This document shows positions 26,695-37,669 of a stretch of 64,000 nucleotides of DNA, piece by piece (within the stretch, counting starts at the first letter, position 1; every line of letters begins with the position of its first letter). Source of the stretch: Flabesymbios commensalis (taxonomy: Eukaryota; Annelida; Polychaeta; Terebellida; Flabelligeridae); assembly GCA_964017125.1 (NCBI GenBank), contig OZ024908.1:84430132-84494131 (forward strand), given 5' to 3'. Position numbers and translations under genes: made by a program. A model generated the notes under the pieces. The model saw nothing but the letters and a program-made list of their open reading frames with translations, made no database searches and was not told the origin of the DNA.

Positions 26695-27109
26695 CAAAGA
26701 AGTGTTGTGGAGTGAAGATCAATAGGACTCTGGTTACTGAGCCATAAAGCCTAGTAAGATGTCATGTAAGTAAAGGAACGGCCCCTAAGGATGGTCAGCG
26801 TTAACTCATCTCCAACATAAGACATTGACCCGACGTTGTTTTCATACTTTCCCACTAGATATACCCTCTTTGACGATTTTTTCCCAACCTGAAAACACCA
26901 CCAGGCCCATGATCGCCCGCGTTTGCTCGGTTTTCATGGTTTCAGTGCAGGGAAACTACAATATGAAAACGTTCCATCAATTCTCATTCAGTGAATAATC
27001 TGCCCCCGTGCCGTGCCCCAAGATATTAAATTAATGTGCATTACTGTCATGTGATGAATATACTTTGATCATGATTCGCAAATGGTATGACAGGGTATCC
27101 GAGCAGACA

Positions 27110-27205
27110 GGACGCTGAAACAATGTTGGGTTAATGTTGGTCGAGCGGCGTAGACGCTGGGCCAACATTAAACCAGCATTAGGTCAGTCTTGCATTTACT
27201 GGATC
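27110..27205. repeat. CCAACATT palindrome family copy
   Basis: AATGTTGGGTTAATGTTGG then GACGCTGGGCCAACATTAAA. Imperfect inverted repeat of the family seen at 53707. Confidence 0.55.
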
Positions 27206-27492
27206 AACATTTTAAATTGATCATCTGAACAATCACCAGGTGGCTCTTCGGAGGATTGAAACCTTTAGCAATAAATAAACACTGATAAAAATTAAACTGT
27301 GAGGATTCCAAGTTTTAATTGATTAAATTCTTTGATTTCCCATATTGATAATGTTCTGTTGCATATGTTTTGTTGTTATAATAAGCATTCAGCCATTGGT
27401 TTTATACTTTAAGCAACAACGAAGACACGAATATCATAAGAATGGTACAATAATGACAAGAATGACACATTAATTCTTACAGCGCGAAGATC

Positions 27493-27675
27493 TACTTCAG
27501 AAGTCAGATTGTCGATCCCCGTACGGAAAGAGTGATATTTAAAAAGACCATAGACCCATAACATAGGTATTCAAAGAAGCGGAAAGAGCTAACTAAGACA
27601 TTTATGGTGATTTAAAATTGAAAAAACCCTTTGTTCTCCATATTTTGTAAAAAAGTATTTTAGCGCTCTAAAGAC
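27493..27675 (-). mobile_element. Family C TTAA element, degraded
   Basis: It reads in reverse the family C body: TAGACCCATAACATAGG, TATTCAAAGAAGCGG, TTGAAAAAACCCTTTGTT. It lies directly left of the assembly gap. The limits are uncertain. Confidence 0.55.
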
Positions 27676-27682
27676 TAAGAAT

Positions 27683-27882
27683 NNNNNNNNNNNNNNNNNN
27701 NNNNNNNNNNNNNNNNNNNNNNNNNNNNNNNNNNNNNNNNNNNNNNNNNNNNNNNNNNNNNNNNNNNNNNNNNNNNNNNNNNNNNNNNNNNNNNNNNNNN
27801 NNNNNNNNNNNNNNNNNNNNNNNNNNNNNNNNNNNNNNNNNNNNNNNNNNNNNNNNNNNNNNNNNNNNNNNNNNNNNNNNNN
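27683..27882. other. Assembly gap (200 N)
   Basis: Exactly 200 unknown bases directly before an (AT)n tract. The true size is probably unknown. Confidence 0.99.
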
Positions 27883-28033
<151 letters not shown>

Positions 28034-28109
28034 TCGGGTTAACATCAAATAAAAAGCCAGTAAACTGGTAAAATAGTTTGTTGAAGTTGATCATTTCATT
28101 TTAAAAATA

Positions 28110-28200
28110 TCAATTTAGGCGATGCCTATTTTTCATCAATAAATGGTTCATCATTTGAAGCTGGAAATTGCGTTAGCAATTCTCAGATACTAGATTCAAA
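28110..28200. mobile_element. Family E-like hairpin fragment
   Basis: CATTTGAAGCTGGAAATTGC then GTTAGCAATT. Left arm and tip of the E hairpin (tip GCGTTAGC); the right arm is lost. Confidence 0.45.
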
Positions 28201-28950
28201 TAAATTACAAATAGGAACAAACAATTCAGCTGCACAATGCTTAACTTTGTGTAGGCTCAATGATTAAAACAAGCAAGCTATATGGCACTTTTTTTCATTA
28301 TTTAAGACATAACACCAGTTGTGTCAGCAGGGAACAATAATGATTGTGTAGCAGTTTTGTAGCCGTACATATAATTGTATTTGTACCCACTTGAAGTTGT
28401 GTCAAAATTCTATATTTGTATAATTTGAATCCAAACACATGGTAACCAAGCGGATTCAAAGCTTATTTTCACTTTTTCTAGCTTGAAAGATAAATAAAAA
28501 AGCTGGAAACGGCTATCTATAGACGAGATTATCACTTAAAATGTTTATCTACCATGGAATTATAACATCTGAAGCGAAAACTCACCACGTTCATATTTCG
28601 ATGGATTATGTCATTTTTCATTGAATAACTGTTATTTATGTATGTGAGATATAATGTAGTGTCGTGCATAAACTCGACAAAGGGTCAAACCATACTTTAG
28701 AAGCAAAGGGTTAGGCAGTGACAATCCTATATAATCTATACGTATGCACAATAATGGGATCATTGTTGTGGAATATTTGTTTAGTAAGATACTTATTTGA
28801 AGAAGGAAGTGATATTACTTCGTGACATTTAATTAATCACAATGCAAGTCGTGCATCTCTTTGCTACATACTTCCTCATAGCGGTCATTTGCTGACCTTA
28901 TGGAGAGTCTCCCTGACCAACCATATCAGAATAACAGGAAATTATATTTT
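28200..28950. other. Unassigned AT-rich DNA
   Basis: No gene and no clear repeat ends seen. Confidence 0.5.
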
Positions 28951-28955
28951 AGCGG

Positions 28956-29201
28956 TTAACCCTTTAACCGCCGGTGCCGTCCATATTCGTTTTTTACATT
29001 TTTTGTAGCACATTACATATCAGCTTTTAAACATGTTAAAGATAAAAAGTAAAATTAATCAGCAAGATTTGAAATTTTTGGACCTCCATTTTGTCAAATC
29101 TGAATAATTTTCACTCACTTGAAGCTGTGGATCGCGTCAGCGAGACACAATTTTAAGTGGGTGAAAATACAGATTGAATAGTTTAGCGGTTAAAGGGTTA
29201 A
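28956..29201 (-). mobile_element. Family A TTAA element (A1)
   Basis: TTAA-CCCTTTAACCGCCGG ... AGCGGTTAAAGGG-TTAA. Internal hairpin at 29107-29168: CACTCACTTGAAGCTGTGG, tip GCGTCAGC, then the complementary arm. TTAA at both ends with CCCTTT termini is typical of non-autonomous piggyBac-type elements. The right TTAA also starts the next element. Confidence 0.8.
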
Positions 29202-29333
29202 CCCTTACGACGCTGGTATAATTTGTATAAACATGATGAGCTATGGTGATCAAAGGGATTTTTTCATTTTGAAATCATCACGAATGTCAGATTATGACGT
29301 CTAAAAAGACTGTCTCCGCGCTGAAAGTGTTAA
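29198..29333 (+). mobile_element. Family C TTAA element, short
   Basis: TTAA-CCCTTACGACGCTGG ... CGCGCTGAAAGTG-TTAA. It shares its first TTAA with A1. The body contains CAAAGGGATTTTTTCA and GACGTCTAAA, hallmarks of family C. Confidence 0.7.
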
Positions 29334-29359
29334 AGCATTGTATCACACTTTCAGCCCCT

Positions 29360-29673
29360 GGGCGGGGGCCCTAGGGTAGTGGTTAGCACCGCTGCCTTTC
29401 ACGCCAGACTCCGGGGTTCGGTTCCCGGTCTCGGCGGTTTGAAAGTAACAAAAATTGTTTCTTCCCCATCCACGTGTGAAAGTTAGTATTGTGGGGAGCC
29501 TCCGTGACCGAGAGGTAGCGTGCTCGGCCTCAGACCGCCAGGGCTCGAATTTCGAATCCTGTGTCTGGAGGACAGTGTCATCTCAATCATCTCACCATCC
29601 TCAGGAGGTTCTCCTGGCCCAGTTTAGCCTATATGTGCACAAAGGTGGCCTAAAGCCCGATTCATTTCATTTT
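29360..29673 (+). mobile_element. Dimeric tRNA-derived SINE with 13-bp target duplication
   Basis: The best-preserved copy. Head 1 has TAGTGGTTAGCACC (A-box-like) and GGTTCGGTTCCC (B-box-like). Head 2 starts near GGGGAGCCTCCGTGACCGAG with GGGCTCGAATTTCGAATCC. The tail runs CCCAGTTTAGCCTATATGTG, then GGTGGCCTAAAGCCCG, then CATTTCATTTT. It is flanked by ACTTTCAGCCCCT at 29347-29359 and 29674-29686, a perfect 13-base direct repeat expected of LINE-driven retroposition. It looks young. The 80-codon ORF inside is not a gene. Confidence 0.9.
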
Positions 29674-30503
29674 ACTTTCAGCCCCTTCGCTGACTGATAT
29701 GCGATGTTGGAGTTTGTGACACTTGGCGTGAAAACCTGCACTATATTTGTAAATATTGCTTTATAGACCGACACGATGTATTTCACATGCGCCTCTGAGC
29801 TCGGTCCGCTGAGGATTTAGGCGCTGAATAGAAGTTTTATTGATTGCTGATTTTTTTGTGCCCGAATGACCAAAATAAACCTGCACAGAGAATAATGCAT
29901 ATCCCAAGTCATTACACAGGGTGGAGAAATGTCTGTCTGCGCCTTTGAATCAATTGAGATATATGCAATATAAATGCAATAATATAAATGCAATAATAAT
30001 AATAATAATAAGTGCACCACATTATCTGTAATCTGTAAATCCGAACTAGGTTATTGTATTTGAGAAAACAAACCAGATATTAAGGATAGGGTCAATATGT
30101 ATTATGTGTCACACAAGTACTGCTCTAAAAGCCAAAAGGTAGTATCTGATTAGTTGTGAAGTAAGCAGATACTGTATTTTGACTTTGCACGGCAGAGGAT
30201 GTGGCACATAATTATACGATATTACGTTCAGATCACGCTTCACGATGTTTTTATCTACGGCGTTAACCTTATAAGGATATCCGTAATCAAGATGACTTAT
30301 CTCAATTCTAAAAAATAGCCATTTATCCAGATAAGGCTCTTTATTAATGACAGGAAGAGGAAGTTTGGGAAGAGAGCTATAATATAAAACCCCGCTTAAC
30401 GAGAGTGAACGAGGAGCTATAATATAAAAGAAACAGCAGTAACTGCTGGCTTGAAAATTAGCAGTTGCTGCTGTTTGCTTTTTCATGGCATTACACAACC
30501 ATT

Positions 30504-30725
30504 TTAATCCTTAAAGCATTAAATTAAATCATTTAATTTATCACCAACTTGAACAGTCGATGTTGTGTCTCGCTACCGCGACCAACAACATCGACTGAGG
30601 GAAAATTACTCATATTTGTTTAATCTGAGACCGAACATTTTAAAGTTTTAATGTCTAAACGCGATTTTATCGACTAATAAAAAGATTTAAAAAACGACTA
30701 TAGTCTTTATCGCTTTAAGGGTTAA
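30504..30725. mobile_element. Family D TTAA element (D2)
   Basis: TTAA-TCCTTAAAGC ... GCTTTAAGGG-TTAA. Hairpin: CAGTCGATGTTGTGTCTC, tip GCTACCGC (GCGGTAGC on the other strand), then CAACAACATCGACTG. Inner landmark CATATTTGTTTAATCTGAG, shared with D1. The last TTAA begins the family C element at 30722. Confidence 0.7.
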
Positions 30726-30985
30726 CCCTTTCAGCGCGGGGAACGACTTTAGATAGCAGTTAGTTCAACCCTTACAATTCTGAAATATTGTTATGCAAAC
30801 CATAGAAACCAAAGGGTCTTGTTAATTTGAAAATTTAATGCAAGAGTGAAAATATCTCTAATGACCGTAGACCCATAACATAGGTATTCAAATAAAGCGG
30901 AGAGAGCTAAATAAGACGTTTATGATGATTTAAAATTGAAAAAACCTTTGGTTTTCACAGTTTATACAGAAATTGTCAAAACTGT
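30722..30985 (-). mobile_element. Family C TTAA element, mosaic
   Basis: TTAA-CCCTTTCAGCGCGGGG, then a nested start CCCTTACAATTCTGAAATA and an inverted body with GACCGTAGACCCATAACA. It looks like one family C copy inside or joined to another. The right end is unclear. Confidence 0.55.
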
Positions 30986-31154
30986 AATGGTTTAGTAACA
31001 AGTGCTACTACACGTGTCAAGATGAGCGTGTGATCACTGATGACGGTGGATTAATTGATCTGGTAAACATATAAAATGCAGCTGTTTTATTTAAAGTCAA
31101 CATGACATTGTAGTTACCCAGTTGAAATATCACGTGCACCATGCAGTTCCAGAG

Positions 31155-31240
31155 AAGGGGACGTGGTGCTTTGGCAGCGCCCCTAACTGCCTCGCTAGTC
31201 ATGCCAGCGTCCCAGGCTCGAACCCCGCTGATTCTGTATG
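31155..31240 (+). mobile_element. tRNA-like SINE head, third type
   Basis: GTGGTGCTTTGGCAGCGCC, then ATGCCAGCGTCCCAGGC and TCGAACCCCG (B-box-like). A related piece lies at 38396-38470. A weak acceptor stem and the repeated occurrence argue against a real tRNA gene. Confidence 0.45.
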
Positions 31241-31450
31241 GGGTTATTAAGATAAATATCCGTGTTTCCCCCTTCTCAATGTGACCAGGCGATCATGTTA
31301 ATTGCGGCCTCGTCGAATTAGGGTTAAAATCAGTGTATCGACGGTAATTTCGAGCAGGGCCACGCGCTGCGCTCTCCTTCACAACCATATACAGTTCCAC
31401 TTAACCCTTAGAGCACTGATGTCGAGTACAGTAGACATTCTCTGTTTTTA

Positions 31451-31696
31451 TTAACCCTTTAACCGCCGGTGCCGCATATCTTCGGGTTTTCATTTTTTAT
31501 TAGCACATAAGATACTACATTTTAAACATGTTAAAGATAAAATGTGACATCAATCAGCAATATTTGAAAACAGGTGACCTCCATTTTGTCAAATCTAAAT
31601 AATTTTCACTCACTTGAAGTTGTGGATCGCGTCAGCGAAACACAACTTCAAGTGACTGAAAATTTAAATTGAATAGCTCAGTGCTGTAAGGGTTAA
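31451..31696 (-). mobile_element. Family A TTAA element (A2)
   Basis: TTAA-CCCTTTAACCGCCGG ... GCTGTAAGGG-TTAA, 246 bases like A1. The hairpin at about 31600-31664 has the CACTTGAAGTTGTGG arm and tip GCGTCAGC. The right terminus differs from A1 (CTGTAAGGG), suggesting end exchange with another TTAA family. Confidence 0.75.
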
Positions 31697-31897
31697 ATTT
31701 AGGTCATACGCTGCTGCATATTGCGTTCTGACGTGCAAAACACAAAGCATGCACGCTGTTTTTATACATCATAAAGAGCTAGGTCGTTATTTTACAGCTT
31801 TCATTTACCATTATATACTGAGGCATTATATAAAATCCGGTGATTTTCACCCACTAGAGGTGGGGATTGCAACAACATTATGGAAATATTAACACTT

Positions 31898-32050
31898 AAA
31901 GCGCTGAATTATTTAAAAGACATGGAGACGGAAGGGTTTTTTACAATTTGAAATTTTCATAAATGTCTTAGTTAGCTCCTTCTGGTTCATTTGATTACTT
32001 ATGGTATGGGTTTATGACCAGTATAAATTTGTTTACTTTTACAGTAGCAT
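31898..32050 (+). mobile_element. Family C TTAA element, partial
   Basis: TTAACACTTAAAGCGCTGAA followed by GGAAGGGTTTTTTACAATTTG and ATTACTTATGGTATGGG. Degraded family C body; the right end is not found. Confidence 0.5.
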
Positions 32051-32639
32051 TTAAAGTTGACCCCATCGCTGTAAAGATTAAGAGGTCCCGAAGCAATGCA
32101 TTTTACATGTGAAATTTGTCGACAATTATATTAGTGACATTTAACAATTAAAAAATATAATTTTATCTCACTCGATGAATTTGTGGATGGCGGCAGCGTG
32201 ACGCTGATTATCCATGTAACTATGTCATCATTCATGGTCAATTAAATGCTTCTATAGAATAATATGTCAGATCTTTTGATAAAGTGCTGTATTGTGGCCA
32301 AAAAATATTGAAGTAATATTTATAAATGATGATTGCATGCAAAGACAACAGTAACAGCTTTTTGCCTTTGGCAGAATGATAAAAAAATATTGATCTGATG
32401 TAAACTAATAAACTGTGCTGTTTTAGTTCGTGTCACCAGGTGTATGGGATCGATTCATCACCCTCCCACCATGCCAGCATCTCATATTTTGCATTGTCTA
32501 TAATAACCAGTCCCTACACATGCTATACGTCCCTTTTTCGTGTGGTGTAAAATAAATAAAGAAAATGTCTGGTGGTATATCAATTCAAAATAAATCTAGA
32601 TTATAATAAATATATATGTCAGGCATATCTGAGAGTACT

Positions 32640-32835
32640 TTAGACGTCAGAATCTGACGCCTACATTCGATCCCCGCATGAAAGTGTTAAACTATTTCTA
32701 CTAGCTGTACACCAATTACATAGGTATTCAGATGAAACGGAAAGACCTGACTACGACATTTATTATGATTATAAATTGAAAGAAACTAGCTGGTCCCTTG
32801 GTTGGTATAGAATATTTCAGCGCTTTAACATGTAA
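32640..32835 (-). mobile_element. Family C TTAA element, degraded
   Basis: TAGACGTCAGAATCTGACG hairpin, CGATCCCCGCATGAAAGTG-TTAA, then an inverted body (ACATAGGTATTCAGATGAAA) ending near TTTCAGCGCTTTAA. Two family C parts in tandem. Confidence 0.55.
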
Positions 32836-32839
32836 GGTC

Positions 32840-33424
32840 AAAAAAAAGACAAAAAAAGGACACAAAATAAAAGAAAGTGCTGGTAGTATATAAATGCTGA
32901 AATAAGTTTTGATTAATAGAAATTGATAAATGTCTGGCATGTCAGTAAGTATAATTCAGGAGACATGTCATGTGCTCACTTCAGCCCGGTATATGATTGT
33001 GTTCTGGAGTGATATGACACGCTGGACCAATCATAGCAGTAGTCACAGACCTTCTATGATTCTTATAACACTACTACAGGATTCGATCGATCCTCCTATT
33101 TTTCAATAATTTATCCTATGTTTTCCTATGATTTTGACCATTCTGATCATTCACATAATTTGTTTTAAAATCATCAGCTGAAATATCGCGTCGGAGGTTA
33201 TGTATGCAGGCAGCGCTATGGACATTTTGAATTGAAAAAACTTTTTTGTTTCTAAAACATGATCCCAAAGAATTTGTAATTTCGAAGTGAAATGAAATGT
33301 TGGTGTTTTGGAATCCGTGTAACATGATTTAAAATGTAAATTAACTCATATAAAACTCCTATATTTTTAACCAATAATTCCTATATTTCCTATATTATTT
33401 TGTTTGAAAGTGGCTACCCAGTAT
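32840..33424. other. Unassigned DNA
   Basis: AT-rich, short ORFs only. No gene or repeat end recognised. Confidence 0.5.
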
Positions 33425-33545
33425 ACTCTTTGTACAATGTTGGACCACCGTCTTCGACGTTGGTCCAACATTGTACATATGGTGTATGCACCCGCCAATG
33501 AAGAATCACTGCTGATCCAGCACTGATAATCATTGGGTTATTGTA
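33425..33545. repeat. CCAACATT palindrome family copy
   Basis: ACAATGTTGGACCACCGTC, TTC, GACGTTGGTCCAACATTGT: a near-perfect inverted repeat with a three-base tip. Confidence 0.65.
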
Positions 33546-33860
33546 TGGTAGTTAATTAGCCTCCGAGGGAGATGTTGTGTGGGACGCATTAGTACATTCT
33601 ATTGTAATGACACTGTCATTGTAAGCAGTGTGATTGCTGAGTCTGGGTATCTCAATAGCTAAACATTCTAGTTATCTAATATGTATAACATAGCGTGACA
33701 TTCACGTTAGCAAGTTTATTATAATTATGTCTCCTGCTGTTTTCCATACAGTGAATCAAACGGTTCAACGGCCTGGTGACCACCGTCTGTAACGCTGTCC
33801 CAGCATTGAAAACACATATACGTTCGACGCATTGTATTTCCTGAGATATAAGGACATTTA

Positions 33861-34097
33861 TTAAACCTATAGCCGCCAAATAAATCAATTTAAATTTTCA
33901 CCCAAATGAAGTTGTGTCTCGCTACCATTTTTTCACTTCAAGTGAGTGAGAATTCCTCAGATTTGACAAAATAGAGGTCAATGATTTTGAAATCTTGCTG
34001 ATTGATGCCACGCTTTAGCCTACAGTAGCCTAGCATGTTTAAAATGTATTGTGCAAATAAAATAAAAAATATTATCGTGACCAGCGATATTATTTAA
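33861..34097 (+). mobile_element. Family A TTAA element (A3), degraded
   Basis: TTAAACCTATAGCCGCCAAA, CACCCAAATGAAGTTGTGTC, then CTTCAAGTGAGTGAGAATTC and TTTGACAAAATAGAGGTCAA. The hairpin tip is damaged and the right terminus is decayed. Confidence 0.6.
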
Positions 34098-34487
34098 TCA
34101 TGTTAATGGAAGTGGGGGTTCATTGCACATCACAGAAACCTTGTTTTTTTTTAATAAAAATCTCCGGCAATATTTTAGACCTTAAATTTGCCTCAGGCTT
34201 TGTATCGCGGTATAGGCCTATACATCCCAGAAAAGAGATGAACGTTGGTCCGGGATTGTATACATGCTACACAAATGTTTAGTTCTTGCTGGGATGGGAT
34301 AGCGAGGAAAATAATCTAGTGGGCGAAACAATTAGCCAATCAGGCTGTTTGAATGTTACACTGGACGAGATTACGATCGGGGTGTATTGATTTATTTCCA
34401 GTCTCTAGGAGCAGACAGGTTACATGGACTCACGGTCACCCCACAATCAAGTACAATGTCCAAGAGACGCGCCGCACAGTGTCTTGA

Positions 34488-34723
34488 TTAACTCTTTAAG
34501 CCCTCGCGATACTTTAAAGCATCATTTTACATCCATAAAAACACACTTAATTTCCCTACAACTAGTGGTTTTTTAATGAAAATTCCATAAAACTGTTTTA
34601 CCAATACATGATACATTGCAATTTTCTTTAATTTTCAACCCACATCAAGTCATCTTCATCCACTACAAATCGGCTTGTAGTGAATGAAGATGACAATGGT
34701 ACATTCAGGCTTGAAAGGGTTAA
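34488..34723 (+). mobile_element. Family B TTAA element (B1)
   Basis: TTAA-CTCTTTAAGCCCTCGCG ... GGCTTGAAAGGG-TTAA. Arms CATCTTCATCCACTACAA and TTGTAGTGAATGAAGATGA; the tip sequence present in B2-B4 is deleted. The right TTAA begins the family C element that follows. Confidence 0.75.
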
Positions 34724-36047
34724 AGCACTGAAATAGTTTTTGTATAAACCTGGGAGACCAAAGGGTTTCTTCAATTTGGAATCATATATAAATTTCGTAG
34801 ATTGGCTCTTCCCGACTCATTTGAATACCTATATGTTAGGGGTCTACGGTCATTATAAGAGGGATTCTTTAATTTTAGGCACCAGTGATGATATTTTCCT
34901 TGATATATGAGATTGTCTGAATATTGTCAAAAATTTAAACACATGTCAACTCTCTCCATAACGCCAATTATTTCTGTTATGGAGTGACAATAAACAAATA
35001 CTAAATATCGATGCTAACACAATTTAAGACAAAAAGAAAAGTTACTCTTTCAACAAGTGTCACTTGTTGGTTAAAATACCAAATTCATAAAGGTTTATAG
35101 CTATTTTTAAGTGAGTAAATGGGTGAGTTGTGACTACTTTTTCTCTCCATAACGTTTTTATTTTTGTTATGGAGAGACAGAAAATACGCGTTATGGAGAG
35201 ACGTTTTTTTTACTAAATCGTGCATAGCATCTTTGTATTATGCTATACTATGATTATTTTTGTTTTTTGTCAAATGAGGTTGTAGTAGGCTTGGAGGTTG
35301 AAAAGTGCTTAAAAGTTTAATTGCAGTATTTAGGGCCTATGTGTAAAAAATGCGTTATGAAGAGACGTTAAATTAAAATACTCACCCAAAGACTTGCACA
35401 AACCTTACATTATTTCTAAACAAAAACACATTTATTATACTTTTTTTCACGATTCACTGCATGAAGGTCTCGCGCAACTGTTTTGCACCAGACAAGTGAT
35501 ATTTTGGTTAGAAAAAGTATAGAAATTACCTGAAAACTATAAGCGTTACGGAGAGTCGCCGCAACGTGGGACAAACATAAATTGCATAAAAAGTGGTAAA
35601 AAATTAAAAAAAATTAAAAAAACTTGTATATAATCTTATAGATAGTGTTTTGCACTAGCATTATATCAGAAACAAATATAATATATACTACAGGAAGTCT
35701 AGAATAAATCGCCTGTTTTTGTGGGATTTAGAATGTGGGACAAGGCTTTTTGGCTAAAATTGGCTAATTTACATAATATTTCTTTCAAAAAACACATTTA
35801 TGTTAGAATTTTTTGAGTTGTAATATTGCTATATTGTAACATAAAGGTCATTCAATGCATTTATGTAATCAAATTAAATCAAAATATTCAATAATAAATA
35901 TTACAAGGTGCGGACAGTGCTGGTGCTTAAAATTATAGAATCTCTCATAAATATTTTTACTCTCACAGTGCGGGGATCGATTCTAGACGCCAGAATATGA
36001 CGTCAGATTCTGACGCCTAAAGTCGATCGCCGTGTTGTAAGGGTGAA
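34720..36047 (+). mobile_element. Family C TTAA element split by another insertion
   Basis: Left part TTAAAGCACTGAAATAG...GGTCTACGGTCATTA (34720-34856). Right part ATATTTTTACTCTCACAGTG, CGGGGATCGATTCTAGACG, ending GTAAGGGTGAA (35948-36047). The uninterrupted relative at 42247 shows the two parts were once joined. The insert is listed separately. Confidence 0.65.
34857..35947. mobile_element. ~1.1 kb DNA element with GTTATGGAGAGAC motifs
   Basis: Terminal inverted repeats GGGATTCTTTAATTTTAGGC (34861-) and its relative at 35920-35946 (CTGGTGCTTAAAATTATAGA). At least seven copies of GTTATGGAGAGAC or variants lie inside in both orientations, near 34950, 34976, 35150, 35167, 35190, 35350 and 35540, two of them as facing pairs (CTCCATAAC...GTTATGGAG). 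There is no ORF of note, so it is non-autonomous. The superfamily is not recognised and the target duplication is ambiguous (TCATTA/TCATAA). Confidence 0.6.
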
Positions 36048-36360
36048 TGGGGCAAGCTGTTTTTGCTTTGTTTTGGGGATTTCTGGAATATTTTACGTAA
36101 TCCGAACGTAATACATATTATGCGGATATCAGCCACCCACATCAGCGTGCCCTATACTGAACTTCTGGTGTTTATTGGAGCGGGAGTCATCCCCTTCACA
36201 CCCTCTGTAGCATTGTCATGCGGATACTATTTCTAACATGATGTCCTGCTTTCTAAAGAGTCGTCAACAAGCGTATGACCACCAGTGGGCCTAATGCACA
36301 GTTTTCACATATTTACCTTAAAGTTGTTCTACTCTTTGCTTACATATATTATACGAATAG

Positions 36361-36944
36361 CTGTTGTACCACCTTGCAAACACATGTACAAAGCGAATTG
36401 ATTTGATGTGTACTTACCGCGAAATAGATGACTGCTCGCGAAATATTGGCATAAAAAGGACACTTTTGTTGATTTTTTTAAACATGGATACCTACCGAGT
36501 CAAAAAATTATTCGAAAAAAATTATTGTCCAACAAATCGTTATTTCACCTGCTCAAATATTATCCTCCAGATCTCCGATATCCATGCAACAAAGTATATT
36601 GAGAAAGTGTCATGCTTTCTAACTTGCTCTTATAGGAAACAGGACATCCCTCAAATGGAATTGTGAGAATACAGGACACTTTCCCAAAATACTCTGCTGA
36701 ATATCGTAGATTCGGATGACTTTAATTGAGAAGATGATTTAATGATTTGATTATGAGACAATAATGTATTTTTGGAAACAAAGTTGACGCGGTAGGTGTA
36801 TCTATGTTCATATAAAATCAACAAAAGTGTACATAAATTGCATGCCGATATTTCGTGATCAGCCATCTATTTTACTTTAGGTACACACCAAATGGATCTG
36901 AATTCGTACATTTGTACATTTGTGCTTGCAAGGTGGTACAACAG
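36361..36944. mobile_element. 584-bp foldback element
   Basis: Ends CTGTTGTACCACCTTGCAA and TTGCAAGGTGGTACAACAG are perfect inverted repeats. The inverse match continues through most of each half (for example GAAATAGATGACTGCTCGCG against the complement of CGTGATCAGCCATCTATTTT). The two ORFs of 100 and 71 codons on opposite strands are the two arms read in opposite directions, not genes. Target duplication unclear. Confidence 0.85.
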
Positions 36945-37132
36945 TAATTCATAGAATACATAAACAAAAAATTGAACAGCTATATATTCGAAAACTATTC
37001 GTCATATGCCAGAATGTTGCGCACGCCCCTGGACTCATTACAAAGCAGAACAATGTTAGAAAGATTATCACACATGACCATGATGACACCACGTTAGAAT
37101 GAGTAGCCGCATGACAAGTGTACAGAGGGGCT

Positions 37133-37365
37133 TTAACCTTTAACCCCCAAATTATTCAATTTGAATTTTCACCCACTTGAAGTCATGTCTCACAACTTCA
37201 AGTGAGTGAAAATTGTTAGGATTTGACAAAATGGGAGGTCAACTGTTTTCAAATCTTGCTGGTTGATGTCACATTTTATCTTTAACATGTTTAAAACATT
37301 GTAGTAAATGTGCCAATAAAAAATAAAAACCCGAATATATTCGGCACCGACGGTTAAATGGTTAA
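37133..37365 (+). mobile_element. Family A TTAA element (A4)
   Basis: TTAA-CCTTTAACCCCCAAATT ... GACGGTTAAATGG-TTAA. Hairpin arms CACCCACTTGAAGTCATG and CAACTTCAAGTGAGTG; the tip is lost. Inner landmarks GATTTGACAAAATGGGAGG and CATTTTATCTTTAACATG are shared with A6 and A7. Confidence 0.75.
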
Positions 37366-37595
37366 TTCTGTCTGTATCAATCAGCTGTGATGACTAGTGA
37401 GATAATCATCTGGAGACAGATGGTCAGCTGTGAGATGGCGCCTGTATGTCTGCCTAACAGTAGCATAAGTGGCCTGGGACAAGCCGTAAAACGAGGTCAC
37501 CTAAAATGGGTCAATATTTTATTCAATTTTCCAGCAGGTGTTGCTCCGTTGATCTTGTTGATTCGTGGGGAATTTCGGTCAGATTCAATACAGCA

Positions 37596-37660
37596 TTAAC
37601 CCATTCAGCGCGGGGACTTTAGACGTCTAAAACATTTATAATAGCCGTAGGGCCTACCCT
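37596..37660 (+). mobile_element. Family C TTAA terminus
   Basis: TTAACCCATTCAGCGCGGGG then ACTTTAGACGTCTAAA and CCGTAGGGCC. One end only. Confidence 0.45.
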
Positions 37661-37669
37661 GCAGACACA

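Noticed and set aside
29494-29600. Possible tRNA genes at the A-/B-box pairs
   Set aside because: Dimeric layout, a target-site duplication and dispersed copies identify SINEs; no clean cloverleaf with paired acceptor stem was seen.
32160-32230. Further A/D-type hairpin with tip GCGGCAGC
   Set aside because: Arms do not pair well enough to call it; left out of the hairpin count.
36364-36866. ORFs of 100 (+) and 71 (-) codons with similar beginnings or ends
   Set aside because: They are the two arms of the 584-bp foldback element.
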